A stretch of 40,750 nt of DNA from Candidatus Melainabacteria bacterium (GTDB lineage Bacteria > Cyanobacteriota > Vampirovibrionia > Obscuribacterales > Obscuribacteraceae): positions 1-40,750 of the forward strand of contig JADYYD010000214.1 of the NCBI GenBank assembly GCA_020853845.1, read 5' to 3'. Below the pieces are notes generated by a model. That model had not been told where the DNA came from and did no database searches. It saw only the letters and a list, made by a program, of their open reading frames with translations. The translations under genes were made by a program, and so were the position numbers. Below are positions 1-7,942 of the stretch, in pieces (the stretch's first letter is position 1; the number at the start of each line of letters is the position of its first letter).

Positions 1-2018
1 GCATCAGACTCTTCGAATTCGGAGTCATCGACATTCGTACTGGTTTCCATTGAACCGAAACGAGAGCGCAAATTCTTCATCGACTTCGGCTTCTGACGGC
101 GATCGAACGGCTTTGGCTTGCCAGGCTCATCTTCTTCCGCCTGCTGTCCCTGCCTGCGATCGCGCTCCTCGCGGCGAATGGGAGGATACTGCTTTTCTGC
201 CTGCTCGTTGATAGGCACCATCCACTGCGCCATCGCCTTGGAAGAATCGCTGTCCGGGTGCATCTCGGCACCATGAAACGATTCGGCATGCTCTACATCG
301 GTGAGCGGCAATTCCTCAGCCGGCTCCACCTGCCACTCGGCCGAAGCGCGACGCGCACCTGGTCGGCGTGTGGCATCGCTTGCCGAGTCCGACTGTGTTC
401 GCCCGTACTTGTAGCCTTCCGGAATGTATTCTTCATAGGGAGCGCTTGGATCATATCGAGTCGGCTTACTCGGATCGTAGTCGTTGGGGTCGTAAGAAAG
501 CGGAGTCGAAGATGCCGGCGATGAACTGGCGCCCGATTCCGCGATACTTTCGTCGAGAGGCTCTCCCTGCGGCTCTTGCATGGAGTCGGCATTTTGCATC
601 TGGCGCAATTTCGATGAACTCAAGCCTGGGTTTGTTCGGCGGCGCAATGGGAAATTGCCCTCTGCGCTCATAAAACCCATGGCACTTTCATCCGACGAAT
701 CGCCTTGCACCGCCTCCGTCTCCGAAGAGTAGACACCGCCTCCCTTCTGTCCCTGCAAGGGAGAAGTGCTCTGCCCGAAGACTTTGTCGAGACTCTCTTC
801 CACACTCTGGTAGTCGGCTGGTTTGCTGTCTGAGACCGGCTCGAATTCACCTTCTTGATCGGGTGCCCTGAATTGCGGAATTTGCACTTCACCACTGGCG
901 GTGCCGGACATCGGCTGTGAGTTTTGCCCGCCCGCGTTCGGTCCTCGCCAGTAACTGCCGCTCTCACCAACGCCCGCATTTTGCGCGCCGGCATTTTGAA
1001 CGTTTCCAACCCCTGTGGGCGCACCCCAAACATCCTGCAAGCGATCCGCCGTGCGACCCTCGTCGCCTCCGGCATCTGAGCGTTGCGCCCCCGACTTTTC
1101 TCCTTTGGGCCTGAGGATAAACTGGCTGTCCGACAACTCACGCGGGACGCTGAAGTCCGGTCGTTTGCCCCCGGGCGCCCCGGTCTGACCCGGCCCAGGC
1201 GGCGAAGCAGAAGATGGCGGAGTGGAAGGCAGCGAAGGCGTGGTCGCCGGCGACTGAGCGGCAGACGACTGCGATTGCGAACTTTGCTCTAAGTCAGAAG
1301 CTTGCGAGTCAGGAGTTTGCGGGGCAGCACTTTGAGCCGGCAATCCAAAAGCCAGGCTTTGAAAAGGCGAAGGCGGCAAAGGAGAAGAAACGAAAGGACG
1401 TGGACCGGGCGGCGCCGGTTTTGGCGGCTCCGGCGGCTCGATAGGTTTACCGCGATTATCCAGCTTCGCCATCGAGCGCGCCACGGCATCCTGGATCGCC
1501 TCGGCAAAAGTCGACCCCCCGGAAGAGGTGGTCGGCGGCACCGCTTCTCGTTGTCCCGATTGAACTCGCCCGGGCAAACCGCCTGCATTGGTTCTGGACG
1601 GCACAGCGCCGTAACGGCGCTCCAAATCATTAGCTCGACTGTAGAGCTGCTTTGCTTCATTGAGACGCCCAGCCACATCGCAAGCCTGCGCGTAACGCCG
1701 CAAGTGCTGGCGCAATTCGGCATTCGCCTCCCCAAGATTCCGCTCCATAATGGTAGCCAGCTTGGCATACTCGGTAAGCGCCGCATCGTACTCCTTGAGC
1801 GCCATGTGCGTGGCGCCCAGGTCGGCAAGACACTCCATCGCTTCCAGACCCTCGCCCAGACCGCGCCGGCTCAAGAAATCGTAAACGCCCTTGAACCCAG
1901 CCTTGGCGGCTTCATAGTCGCGAGCCTTGAGCGAAGTGCGCGCCTGACCGATCAGTCTGGCGACGTCGCCGCCCGCACCCGCTTGGAAATCCTGGTTTGT
2001 TTGTCCTGAATCAGTCAT
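1..2018 (-). CDS. TPR protein with long disordered tail (C-terminus beyond window)
   Basis: An uninterrupted minus-strand frame runs from ATG at 2018 to the left edge, at least 672 codons without a stop. I checked it codon by codon down to about base 480 and by direct reading below that. Residues about 19-130 form amphipathic helix pairs typical of TPRs (for example ARDYEAAKAGFKGVYDFL and LKEYDAALTEYAKLA). The rest is rich in Pro, Ser, Gln, Gly and Asp/Glu, with PPEPPKPAPPGP-like tracts and tyrosine repeats of the YDPNDYDPSKPTRYDP kind, so it is probably disordered. There is no signal peptide or membrane segment, which suggests a cytoplasmic scaffold or adaptor. The Shine-Dalgarno site is weak. 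The gene is truncated by the window edge, so total length and any C-terminal domain are unknown. Plus-strand frames in this interval are shadows. Function is not recognised. Confidence 0.85.
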   Translation of the reverse strand, partial: MTDSGQTNQDFQAGAGGDVARLIGQARTSLKARDYEAAKAGFKGVYDFLSRRGLGEGLEAMECLADLGATHMALKEYDAALTEYAKLATIMERNLGEANAELRQHLRRYAQACDVAGRLNEAKQLYSRANDLERRYGAVPSRTNAGGLPGRVQSGQREAVPPTTSSGGSTFAEAIQDAVARSMAKLDNRGKPIEPPEPPKPAPPGPRPFVSSPLPPSPFQSLAFGLPAQSAAPQTPDSQASDLEQSSQSQSSAAQSPATTPSLPSTPPSSASPPGPGQTGAPGGKRPDFSVPRELSDSQFILRPKGEKSGAQRSDAGGDEGRTADRLQDVWGAPTGVGNVQNAGAQNAGVGESGSYWRGPNAGGQNSQPMSGTASGEVQIPQFRAPDQEGEFEPVSDSKPADYQSVEESLDKVFGQSTSPLQGQKGGGVYSSETEAVQGDSSDESAMGFMSAEGNFPLRRRTNPGLSSSKLRQMQNADSMQEPQGEPLDESIAESGASSSPASSTPLSYDPNDYDPSKPTRYDPSAPYEEYIPEGYKYGRTQSDSASDATRRPGARRASAEWQVEPAEELPLTDVEHAESFHGAEMHPDSDSSKAMAQWMVPINEQAEKQYPPIRREERDRRQGQQAEEDEPGKPKPFDRRQKPKSMKNLRSRFGSMETSTNVDDSEFEESD

Positions 2019-2264
2019 CTACCAAATGTTAAGGACTCTAACGGCTCAAGTAATCCGTTCTTAGGACTTATTACCCTAAATAAACCCATTAGATATCGGT
2101 TCTTCTCATACTGTAAGCCGGAATTGCCTTCGTGGGCGTCAGATAAGTCGCCTTTGACACGCGATTTCAAGTACGCCAGACTATCAGTTTGACCGTGCCG
2201 GGTGGCTGTTTTGCCACACTGAGACCTGTTATGGCGACATTTTCACCGAGGGGGAAACGCAGCG

Positions 2265-2777
2265 ATGCCCGCGCTAATGCCGTTAAATTTTAAATCTTGG
2301 ATCGAAGAGAATCGCAGCCAGCTCAAGCCGCCGGTCGGAAACAAGCTGGTCTGGGAAGACCGGGAATTCATCATCATGGTAGTGGGCGGTCCCAACAGCC
2401 GCACTGATTACCATGTCAATTCCGGAGAGGAGTTCTTTTATCAGATCGAGGGCGATATTAATCTTCGCGTTATCGAAGACGGCAAGCCCAGAGACGTTCC
2501 GATAAAAGAGGGCGAAATCTTTCTTCTGCCCCCCAACGTTCCGCACTCACCTCGCCGCCCCGCCAACACGATCGGCCTGGTCATCGAGAGAAAACGCCAG
2601 GAAGGCGAGCAGGATGGTTTTGTCTGGCTATGCGAAAACTGCGACGAGAAATTGTACGAAGAGCATTTCCATTTGACCGATATTGTCAAACAGTTCCCGC
2701 CCATCTTCGAGCGTTTTTACAACAGCGAGAATTCCACCTGCAAAAAATGCGGCACCAAAACCAAAGCGCCTAAATAA
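2265..2777 (+). CDS. nbaC: 3-hydroxyanthranilate 3,4-dioxygenase
   Basis: A cupin-fold, non-haem Fe(II) extradiol dioxygenase that opens 3-hydroxyanthranilate to 2-amino-3-carboxymuconate semialdehyde, the precursor of quinolinate. The 170-residue length matches bacterial enzymes. The expected residues are present: metal ligands His50, Glu56 and His94; substrate-binding Arg46, Arg98 and Glu108; and a C-terminal rubredoxin-like site with Cys123, Cys126, Cys159 and Cys162, seen in bacterial and not mammalian forms. The start at 2265 has a GAGGGGG Shine-Dalgarno about 10 bases upstream; a second Met at codon 5 is possible. It is first in a same-strand block with kynureninase (43 bp gap) and kynurenine monooxygenase, so the three very likely form one transcript. 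The symbol nbaC is by family, equivalent to HAAO. Confidence 0.95.
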   Translation: MPALMPLNFKSWIEENRSQLKPPVGNKLVWEDREFIIMVVGGPNSRTDYHVNSGEEFFYQIEGDINLRVIEDGKPRDVPIKEGEIFLLPPNVPHSPRRPANTIGLVIERKRQEGEQDGFVWLCENCDEKLYEEHFHLTDIVKQFPPIFERFYNSENSTCKKCGTKTKAPK

Positions 2778-2820
2778 AAGTTTTCCCCCAAATGTCTTTC
2801 TTGTCGAGGGCAAATTTTCC

Positions 2821-4125
2821 ATGAGTTCCACCAGCCAAAAGACCGCTGCTTTGCAGAAAATCGAATTTAAAAATGAGCTGCAGTTTGCGCTTTCGCTCGA
2901 TAAAAGCGACGAGCTTGCCGAATTCAGAAAGCAATTTCTGATTCCGAAGACGAAAGACGGAAAAGAATGGATCTACATGGCCGGCAACTCGCTGGGACTT
3001 CAACCGATAAAAGTCCGCGAGTATATCGGCGAAGAACTTGATGATTGGGCAATTCACGGCGTGGAGGGGCATTGGGACGCCAAGCATCCCTGGCTGCCCT
3101 ATCACGAGAATCTCACCGAGATGGCGGCGCGCCTGGTCGGCGCAAAGCCGGTCGAGGTCGTGATTATGAACACGCTCACGGTCAACCTTCACTTGATGAT
3201 GGTGTCATTTTATCGTCCCACCAAAGAACGATACAAAATCATTATTGAGGCGGATGCGTTTCCTTCCGACAAATATGCCGTCGACTCGCAAGCGTGCTTT
3301 CACGGCTTCGATCCGCAATCAGCGGTTGTCGCACTGCGCCCGCGAGACGGCGAATTTACCCTGCGTCACGAAGACATAATGCAGGCTATAGAAAAGGAAG
3401 GGCAGTCACTCGCACTGGTCATGCTCGGCAACGTCAGTTATTTGACCGGTCAAGCTTTCGATATGAAATCCATTGCCGCAAAAGCGCATTCGGTAGGAGC
3501 GCAAGCCGGTTTCAACTTGGCGCACGGCGCCGGCAATTTACACTTGAAACTGCACGACGATGATGTCGATTTTGCAGTATGGTGCAGTTATAAGTATTTG
3601 AATTCAGGACCAGGATCGCTTGCCGGCTGTTTTGTCCACGAGCGCCATTCCAAGGACTTCTCCTTGCCGCGATTTGCCGGATGGTGGGGGCATGACAAGA
3701 AAACTCGTTTTCAAATGGGCCCGCAGTTTGCCCCTATCCCTGGTGCCGAAGGTTGGCAGTTGAGCAACCCTCCGATTTTTCAATTAGCGGCATTGCGCGC
3801 TTCCATGGAATTGTTCGACAAAGCAGGCATGGCTAAACTGCGGCAAAAAGGCGATTTGCTTACCGGTTATCTGGAATTTTTGCTTTCGCAAATCGGTGGA
3901 GACTTTTTCAAAGTCATTACACCGCAGGATGTATCGCAACGCGGCTCCCAGCTTTCAATCAAATTGAAATCCCAGCCCAAAGACTTCGTCAAACTGTTGA
4001 GGGAGAAGGGCGTCATATGCGACTTTCGAGAGCCAGACATCATGCGTGCGGCCCCTGCTCCTCTCTACAATTCTTTCGAAGACGTATACCACTTTGCAAA
4101 AACAGTAGGCGAACATGTCAGTTGA
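2821..4125 (+). CDS. kynU: Kynureninase
   Basis: A PLP enzyme (fold type I) that cleaves 3-hydroxykynurenine or kynurenine to (3-hydroxy)anthranilate plus alanine; 434 residues, the normal length. The frame is open further upstream, but ATG 2821 has GAGGG at good spacing and gives the usual N-terminus, so the 46 extra codons that overlap the dioxygenase gene are not used. Visible motifs are MAGNSLGL near residue 53, the PLP-lysine segment WCSYKYLNSGPGS with Lys258, and the RFAGWWGH loop. One oddity: the usual Asp-x-Ala-His motif that contacts the cofactor ring nitrogen reads FNLAH, Asn232 in place of Asp. The 3' end overlaps the monooxygenase start by 11 bases, implying translational coupling. 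Confidence 0.95.
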   Translation: MSSTSQKTAALQKIEFKNELQFALSLDKSDELAEFRKQFLIPKTKDGKEWIYMAGNSLGLQPIKVREYIGEELDDWAIHGVEGHWDAKHPWLPYHENLTEMAARLVGAKPVEVVIMNTLTVNLHLMMVSFYRPTKERYKIIIEADAFPSDKYAVDSQACFHGFDPQSAVVALRPRDGEFTLRHEDIMQAIEKEGQSLALVMLGNVSYLTGQAFDMKSIAAKAHSVGAQAGFNLAHGAGNLHLKLHDDDVDFAVWCSYKYLNSGPGSLAGCFVHERHSKDFSLPRFAGWWGHDKKTRFQMGPQFAPIPGAEGWQLSNPPIFQLAALRASMELFDKAGMAKLRQKGDLLTGYLEFLLSQIGGDFFKVITPQDVSQRGSQLSIKLKSQPKDFVKLLREKGVICDFREPDIMRAAPAPLYNSFEDVYHFAKTVGEHVS

Positions 4126-5551
4126 ACTCACGAAGAAGCTTTCCGAAACTCACGTATGCATAGTCGGTGCCGGACTTACAGGTTCGCTGATGGCAGTCTT
4201 TCTTGCCCGCCGCGGCATGAAAGTGACGATGCTGGAAAGAAGACCGGACATGCGGGTGGAAACGATCAGCGCCGGTCGCTCTATCAACTTGAACATCACA
4301 CGCCGTGGTTTGAGAGCGCTGGAAAGAGCAGGGCTGCAAGCGGAAATTTTGAAGAATTCGGTGCCGATGATGGGGCGCTTGATGCATGCTCGCAATGGCG
4401 AGACGACTTATCAACCTTATGGGCGCGACGAGACTGAATTCGGCAATTCGGTATCGCGAGGCGAGCTGAACAAAACCCTGATGACTGCTGCCGAGAAATC
4501 CGGCGACGTCACCATTCGTTTTCACCAGCGCGTTGCGCACATCAATTTGGAAACGAATACCCTGACAATTCAAAACGAAGTCGAGAAAATCCGATACGAA
4601 GAGCAGTTTGATCTGATTATCGGAACAGATGGCTCGGCATCGCAAATACGTCACTGCATGATTGAAGCAAGCGATTACAAATGCGAGTCGGAACCGCTCA
4701 ACTATGGCTACAAAGAACTGACAATTCTGCCTTTGGAAGGCGGCAAATTCGCTCTTGAAAAAAATGTTTTGCACATTTGGCCACGCGGTCTTTATATGAT
4801 CATCGCGCTGCCCAATTTCGACGGCAGTTTCACATGCACACTGTTTTTACCCTATGAACCAATCAACGGCTCGCCCAGTTTTGAAAAACTGAATAACGAG
4901 AGAGTGGTGGGCGAGTTCTTTAAAGTCGATTTCTTCGATGCATACGGATCGTTCGACCGACCGGAAGAAACTTTCTTTGAAAATCCGACAGGCAGCATGG
5001 TGACTGTCACTTGCGATCCCTGGCACTTCAAAGACAGAGTATTGCTCGTCGGAGATGCCGCGCACGCAATCGTGCCCTTCTTTGGGCAGGGGGCCAATTG
5101 CGCTTTTGAGGATTTGACCGTCTTCGAAGAACTTTTGAACGAGCATGTGAAAGACGACAAAGTGAATTGGTTGAAATTGTTCAAAGAGTTCAATAAGTCG
5201 CGCAAACCCAATGCCGATGCGATTGCGCAAATGGCGATCGAAAACTTTATTGAAATGCGCGATAAAGTAGGCCAGCCGGAATTTCTCTTGCAAAAAGCGG
5301 CAGAAAAAGTACTGGAGAAAAATTTCCCTGATAAATTCGCGTCTCGATATGCACTTGTCACTTTCACGCATACTCCTTATGAAGTATGCCGAGATGCAGG
5401 CGTGGTCATCGATGAGATCGTGGGAACTCTTTGCAAAAACATCAAGAGCGCAGACGAGCTGGATTTGAAGAGAGCGGAGCAACTAATAGACGAAAAACTA
5501 GCTCCGTTGCTAGAGGGGCGAGTTCGGGATTCGGTTATCTCTTCCACTTAG
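4115..5551 (+). CDS. kmo: Kynurenine 3-monooxygenase
   Basis: A class A FAD-dependent aromatic hydroxylase that uses NADPH and O2 to turn kynurenine into 3-hydroxykynurenine; 478 residues. The N-terminal dinucleotide-binding motif is VGAGLTGS (residues 17-24), followed by the RSINLNITRRG segment. The second FAD motif, LVGDAAHAIVPFFGQG, lies around residues 309-325. The C-terminal 100 residues are helical and lack the clear membrane anchor of the mitochondrial enzyme. ATG 4115 lies inside the end of the kynureninase gene. Together the three genes run kynurenine to 3-hydroxykynurenine to 3-hydroxyanthranilate to the quinolinate precursor, in reverse of gene order. Tryptophan dioxygenase, formamidase and nadC are not in the window. 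The stop lies 3 bp from the end of the convergent DUF6088 gene. Confidence 0.95.
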   Translation: MSVELTKKLSETHVCIVGAGLTGSLMAVFLARRGMKVTMLERRPDMRVETISAGRSINLNITRRGLRALERAGLQAEILKNSVPMMGRLMHARNGETTYQPYGRDETEFGNSVSRGELNKTLMTAAEKSGDVTIRFHQRVAHINLETNTLTIQNEVEKIRYEEQFDLIIGTDGSASQIRHCMIEASDYKCESEPLNYGYKELTILPLEGGKFALEKNVLHIWPRGLYMIIALPNFDGSFTCTLFLPYEPINGSPSFEKLNNERVVGEFFKVDFFDAYGSFDRPEETFFENPTGSMVTVTCDPWHFKDRVLLVGDAAHAIVPFFGQGANCAFEDLTVFEELLNEHVKDDKVNWLKLFKEFNKSRKPNADAIAQMAIENFIEMRDKVGQPEFLLQKAAEKVLEKNFPDKFASRYALVTFTHTPYEVCRDAGVVIDEIVGTLCKNIKSADELDLKRAEQLIDEKLAPLLEGRVRDSVISST

Positions 5552-5554
5552 GTT

Positions 5555-6157
5555 TCACTCTTGCAACTTGCGCAAAGCATGATTGGTATGGCGCCCCAAC
5601 CATTGCGGAACTCTCAGCGCAGCACGCCAGAGATTTCTCATTTCCACTCGGTTGAGATTCATGGTTGCAAGTTCCATGACAGATGGGTTGATTCTGTCTG
5701 GTCCCATTTCCCACAATGCTCGTATTACTTTGCCGACACGTTTGTCGCCATCAACCAGCCTTCTTGCGGATGTTGCTTTGGTATAGACACGATGTTGCTG
5801 CACAACGCACATGAATGAACTCGAAGAAGAACCCGGCAAGTTGTAGATAGTTCTTTCGTTGCCTGAATCGACCAATTTCAATTCGAAAGCGGCGTCTTGT
5901 CCATGCATGGTATTGCTTTTGCAGAATGCTTTGGACTTCGCTGCGGCAATCTCATCTATAGATGGAATTGCGATTCCATTTTTGTTTTTGGTGAATAGCC
6001 CCCAGGCCAGGCGAATTATCGTGCAGTTCTCGACCATTCGATAAAGCGCCTGGTCGATGGCGGAACGCTTGCCGTAGTGCAAAACTTCTCGCGTAGAAAA
6101 GATTTGGTCGAACGGCAACTTAGCTATGTATGCGCGAATATTTCCAGCGATGGACAT
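5555..6157 (-). CDS. DUF6088/AbiEi-type winged-helix antitoxin-like protein
   Basis: 200 residues. The N-terminal 60 residues form a winged-helix segment like the AbiEi antitoxin/DUF6088 family: a loop-helix FSTREVLHYGKRSAIDQALY, then a wing ending in TIIRLAWGLFTK. The C-terminal half is mixed alpha/beta and ends in a basic helix. AbiEi proteins repress their own promoter and neutralise the nucleotidyltransferase AbiEii. No AbiEii-like partner is present on either side: the upstream 720 bp are non-coding and the downstream gene is kmo. It is therefore an orphan antitoxin or a stand-alone regulator. ATG 6157 has GGAGG about 8 bases upstream. Three 26-bp palindromes 114-280 bp upstream are candidate autoregulatory operators. 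Confidence 0.75.
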   Translation of the reverse strand: MSIAGNIRAYIAKLPFDQIFSTREVLHYGKRSAIDQALYRMVENCTIIRLAWGLFTKNKNGIAIPSIDEIAAAKSKAFCKSNTMHGQDAAFELKLVDSGNERTIYNLPGSSSSSFMCVVQQHRVYTKATSARRLVDGDKRVGKVIRALWEMGPDRINPSVMELATMNLNRVEMRNLWRAALRVPQWLGRHTNHALRKLQE

Positions 6158-6270
6158 TGTTTCATCCTCCCAATCAGATACATATGAATACGTATCGAGA
6201 GAGGAAAAAGTTCAAAAAATTTCGAGGTTTTTTGCTCTTGAAGATCCTCAAAATAAGAGTCTTCCTTCGT

Positions 6271-6296
6271 GTGAGAATTTCTCGAGAAAATCTCAC
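6271..6296. promoter_or_regulatory. 26-bp palindrome, candidate operator 1
   Basis: A 26-bp inverted repeat with half-sites GTGAGAATTTCTC and GAGAAAATCTCAC; 12 of 13 positions pair. It lies about 114 bp upstream of the DUF6088 start and shares length and half-site pattern (GTnAGATTTTC) with two further sites. Binding by the DUF6088 protein is inferred from known autoregulation in the AbiE family. Confidence 0.6.
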
Positions 6297-6345
6297 AATT
6301 AAAGAAACGTCCATTACAAGCCCTTTTTCAGACCGCCCATCGAGT

Positions 6346-6371
6346 GTCAGATTTTCAAGAAAAGATCTCAC
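6346..6371. promoter_or_regulatory. 26-bp degenerate palindrome, candidate operator 2
   Basis: Half-sites GTCAGATTTTCAA and GAAAAGATCTCAC. The symmetry is weaker than in sites 1 and 3, but the length is identical and the outer GTnAGAT...ATCTCAC arms are kept. Its centre lies about 75 bp from site 1 and 64 bp from site 3. Confidence 0.4.
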
Positions 6372-6409
6372 ATCAAATATGCGCTTGATTTTTTTCGTGC
6401 AGTTCTCCT

Positions 6410-6435
6410 GTTAGATTTTCGCGAGAAAATCTAAC
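6410..6435. promoter_or_regulatory. 26-bp palindrome, candidate operator 3
   Basis: Half-sites GTTAGATTTTCGC and GAGAAAATCTAAC, 12 of 13 positions symmetric. The inner TTTTC/GAAAA arms match site 1, while the outer arm is GTTAG/CTAAC instead of GTGAG/CTCAC; the outer change is compensated on both sides, which supports a real dyad. Confidence 0.6.
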
Positions 6436-6880
6436 AAGAAGCAGAAAAATTTTTTTGATGTTGGAGGTCGAGATTTTCGAAACGCAAGCTTTCAAGTCCG
6501 ACATCTATTAAATGGTATGTGCGAGGCAGGCGCCCAGGTCCTTTTTTCAAATGCACTCAAGTTTCACCTGTCCTCCCATACGCTGTTGACACGAAAGTTT
6601 TTTCGGCGCCCGTGGACCTTTCGCCTATGTCATCTCAATGTCAAATTTGTTTGGTAAGTTAATCCTGTCCAAACCAATTGACCAGTCGCTCACGAAGCCG
6701 CAAGGCTGAGCGGCGCGTTGGATGGCGCCTGTCCTTCCCACAAAAGTGCCACCTGGCCGACACAAACCGTCGGCAATTTGAACGAATCGAAAGTTTGGCG
6801 TTAACGTCCCGGAAACAAATAATCGTTTAAATAGCCAGTGTCGAACCCCCCCGATGATAAAAAACCAGTGAGGTTGCCCG
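6436..6880. other. Gene-free stretch between operator cluster and 98-residue protein
   Basis: No reading frame with a Shine-Dalgarno site was found on either strand. It holds T-rich runs, a consensus -35-like TTGACA near 6585 with no good -10 partner, and a small hairpin near 6688-6710 built on AGCC-GCAA-GGCT. It probably carries the promoter and leader of the gene starting at 6881. Confidence 0.5.
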
Positions 6881-7177
6881 ATGTTTCAATCCAACGACAT
6901 TTTTTCAAGCCAGAATCAGGGTTATGCGCATGATGCGAGCTTGAATTTTGTCCCGCAACCGCAAATCATTAATAGGTACAGTCTGGACATCGACCGTGCC
7001 AACGCAGTGCGCCTGGCGGAGATATTCGTCGAGCACGACTCTGACGGCGCAATCCGCGCAGCAAACTATGATTCAGGAGCCCAAGTTCGTAAGCATGAAC
7101 TCTACACAGTCGTAAAAGCTGCGAACAACAGCCTTTGGATGGGCGATCGGTTCGGTGGATGGCATCCCATCGACTAA
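6881..7177 (+). CDS. Small protein of an unrecognised family, paralog A
   Basis: 98 residues; start at 6881 with GTGAGG 8 bases upstream. The N-terminal 30 residues are Gln/Asn/Ser-rich. The C-terminal 65 residues appear folded, with the core YSLDID...VRLAEIFVE...RKHELYTVVK and the ending WMGDRFGGWHPID. A paralog with the same ending lies at 10289-10585, on the far side of the EF-hand-like genes. There is no signal peptide or membrane segment. The conserved GDRFGGWHP tail right before the stop suggests a functional C-terminus. Family and function are not recognised. Confidence 0.75.
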   Translation: MFQSNDIFSSQNQGYAHDASLNFVPQPQIINRYSLDIDRANAVRLAEIFVEHDSDGAIRAANYDSGAQVRKHELYTVVKAANNSLWMGDRFGGWHPID

Positions 7178-7309
7178 AGAGAGACGCACGGTATGCGTAA
7201 ATTTCGCGTGTAAAACGCTGATCGGAAATACCAACCTTTCGGGGATCATTCAATCGTGCTCTTCTGCTATGGCAGATGGGCACTTTTGAACATTTCGGAC
7301 AGTTTGATG

Positions 7310-7351
7310 CCACAAGTGAATTCCACGCGGCCACAAGCGAATTGCACGCGG
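7310..7351. repeat. Two tandem 21-bp repeats in non-coding DNA
   Basis: Two adjacent 21-bp units, both beginning CCACAAG and ending CACGCGG, differ at two positions (7317 and 7324 against 7338 and 7345). A decayed third unit (CCTCAAGG) follows. They sit between the 98-residue gene and the gene at 7490. No coding role is seen. Confidence 0.7.
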
Positions 7352-7489
7352 CCTCAAGGGTTTCAATCAATAGACAAAATGTCACCGTGTCAACTTCGTG
7401 TCAGGAATGAGCGCTAAATTGAAAGCACGATCATTCGCATGATTTCCGGAGAGCCTCTCTCCCTGCTTGCCACTGAAAAGGATTTGACA

Positions 7490-7879
7490 ATGAAATATTT
7501 CGAACACAACGAAGATAAGCTTTCGCTGGCGAAAACAGCACTAAATGAAAAAGAGCTTTTAAACTCAAAAGAGCTTCTAAGTCAAAACGTTTCCGACCTT
7601 ATGCGCGAAAAGTGTCCGTCCGGCATAAATATAAATATCAACATCGGTTCACAAAACGACTCATCGTACGACAAGAAGAGTGCCCTGGGCGAAACCAATG
7701 CGCTCCCCGCTCTCAAATCCGAAGATGACATTCTCAAATACGATCCAGGAAGCACCGCATCCGGTGACCTGGTAATTTTCAAGAATGTTCAGGAAAACGA
7801 GATTAAGGTTCCAAGAGACGGCGGGCCCAAAGCTTCCGCATACGTCCAGTATCTGCCGCACAATTTCTTGAATCTCTAA
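7490..7879 (+). CDS. Hypothetical protein, 129 residues
   Basis: The frame is open from 7439, but ATG 7490 has AAAGGA 8 bases upstream and is preferred. The sequence is polar: a short internal duplication (EKELLNSKELLSQ), an alternating INININ strand, and a Pro-ending region VPRDGGPKASAYVQYLPHNF. There is no signal peptide or membrane segment. It sits between the 98-residue protein and the first EF-hand-like gene, in the same direction, so it probably belongs to the same island. No family recognised; partly disordered. Confidence 0.6.
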   Translation: MKYFEHNEDKLSLAKTALNEKELLNSKELLSQNVSDLMREKCPSGINININIGSQNDSSYDKKSALGETNALPALKSEDDILKYDPGSTASGDLVIFKNVQENEIKVPRDGGPKASAYVQYLPHNFLNL

Positions 7880-7942
7880 TAATCTCTCATTCGGAGATTC
7901 TTGTTTCTGCTTCCGACCTTTGTTGGAAAAGGAGTTCTTACC

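Noticed and set aside
1302-2009. Plus-strand open frame of 235 codons
   Set aside because: Arg/Ser-rich translation antisense to the TPR gene, whose minus frame is open for 2 kb with a clear domain.
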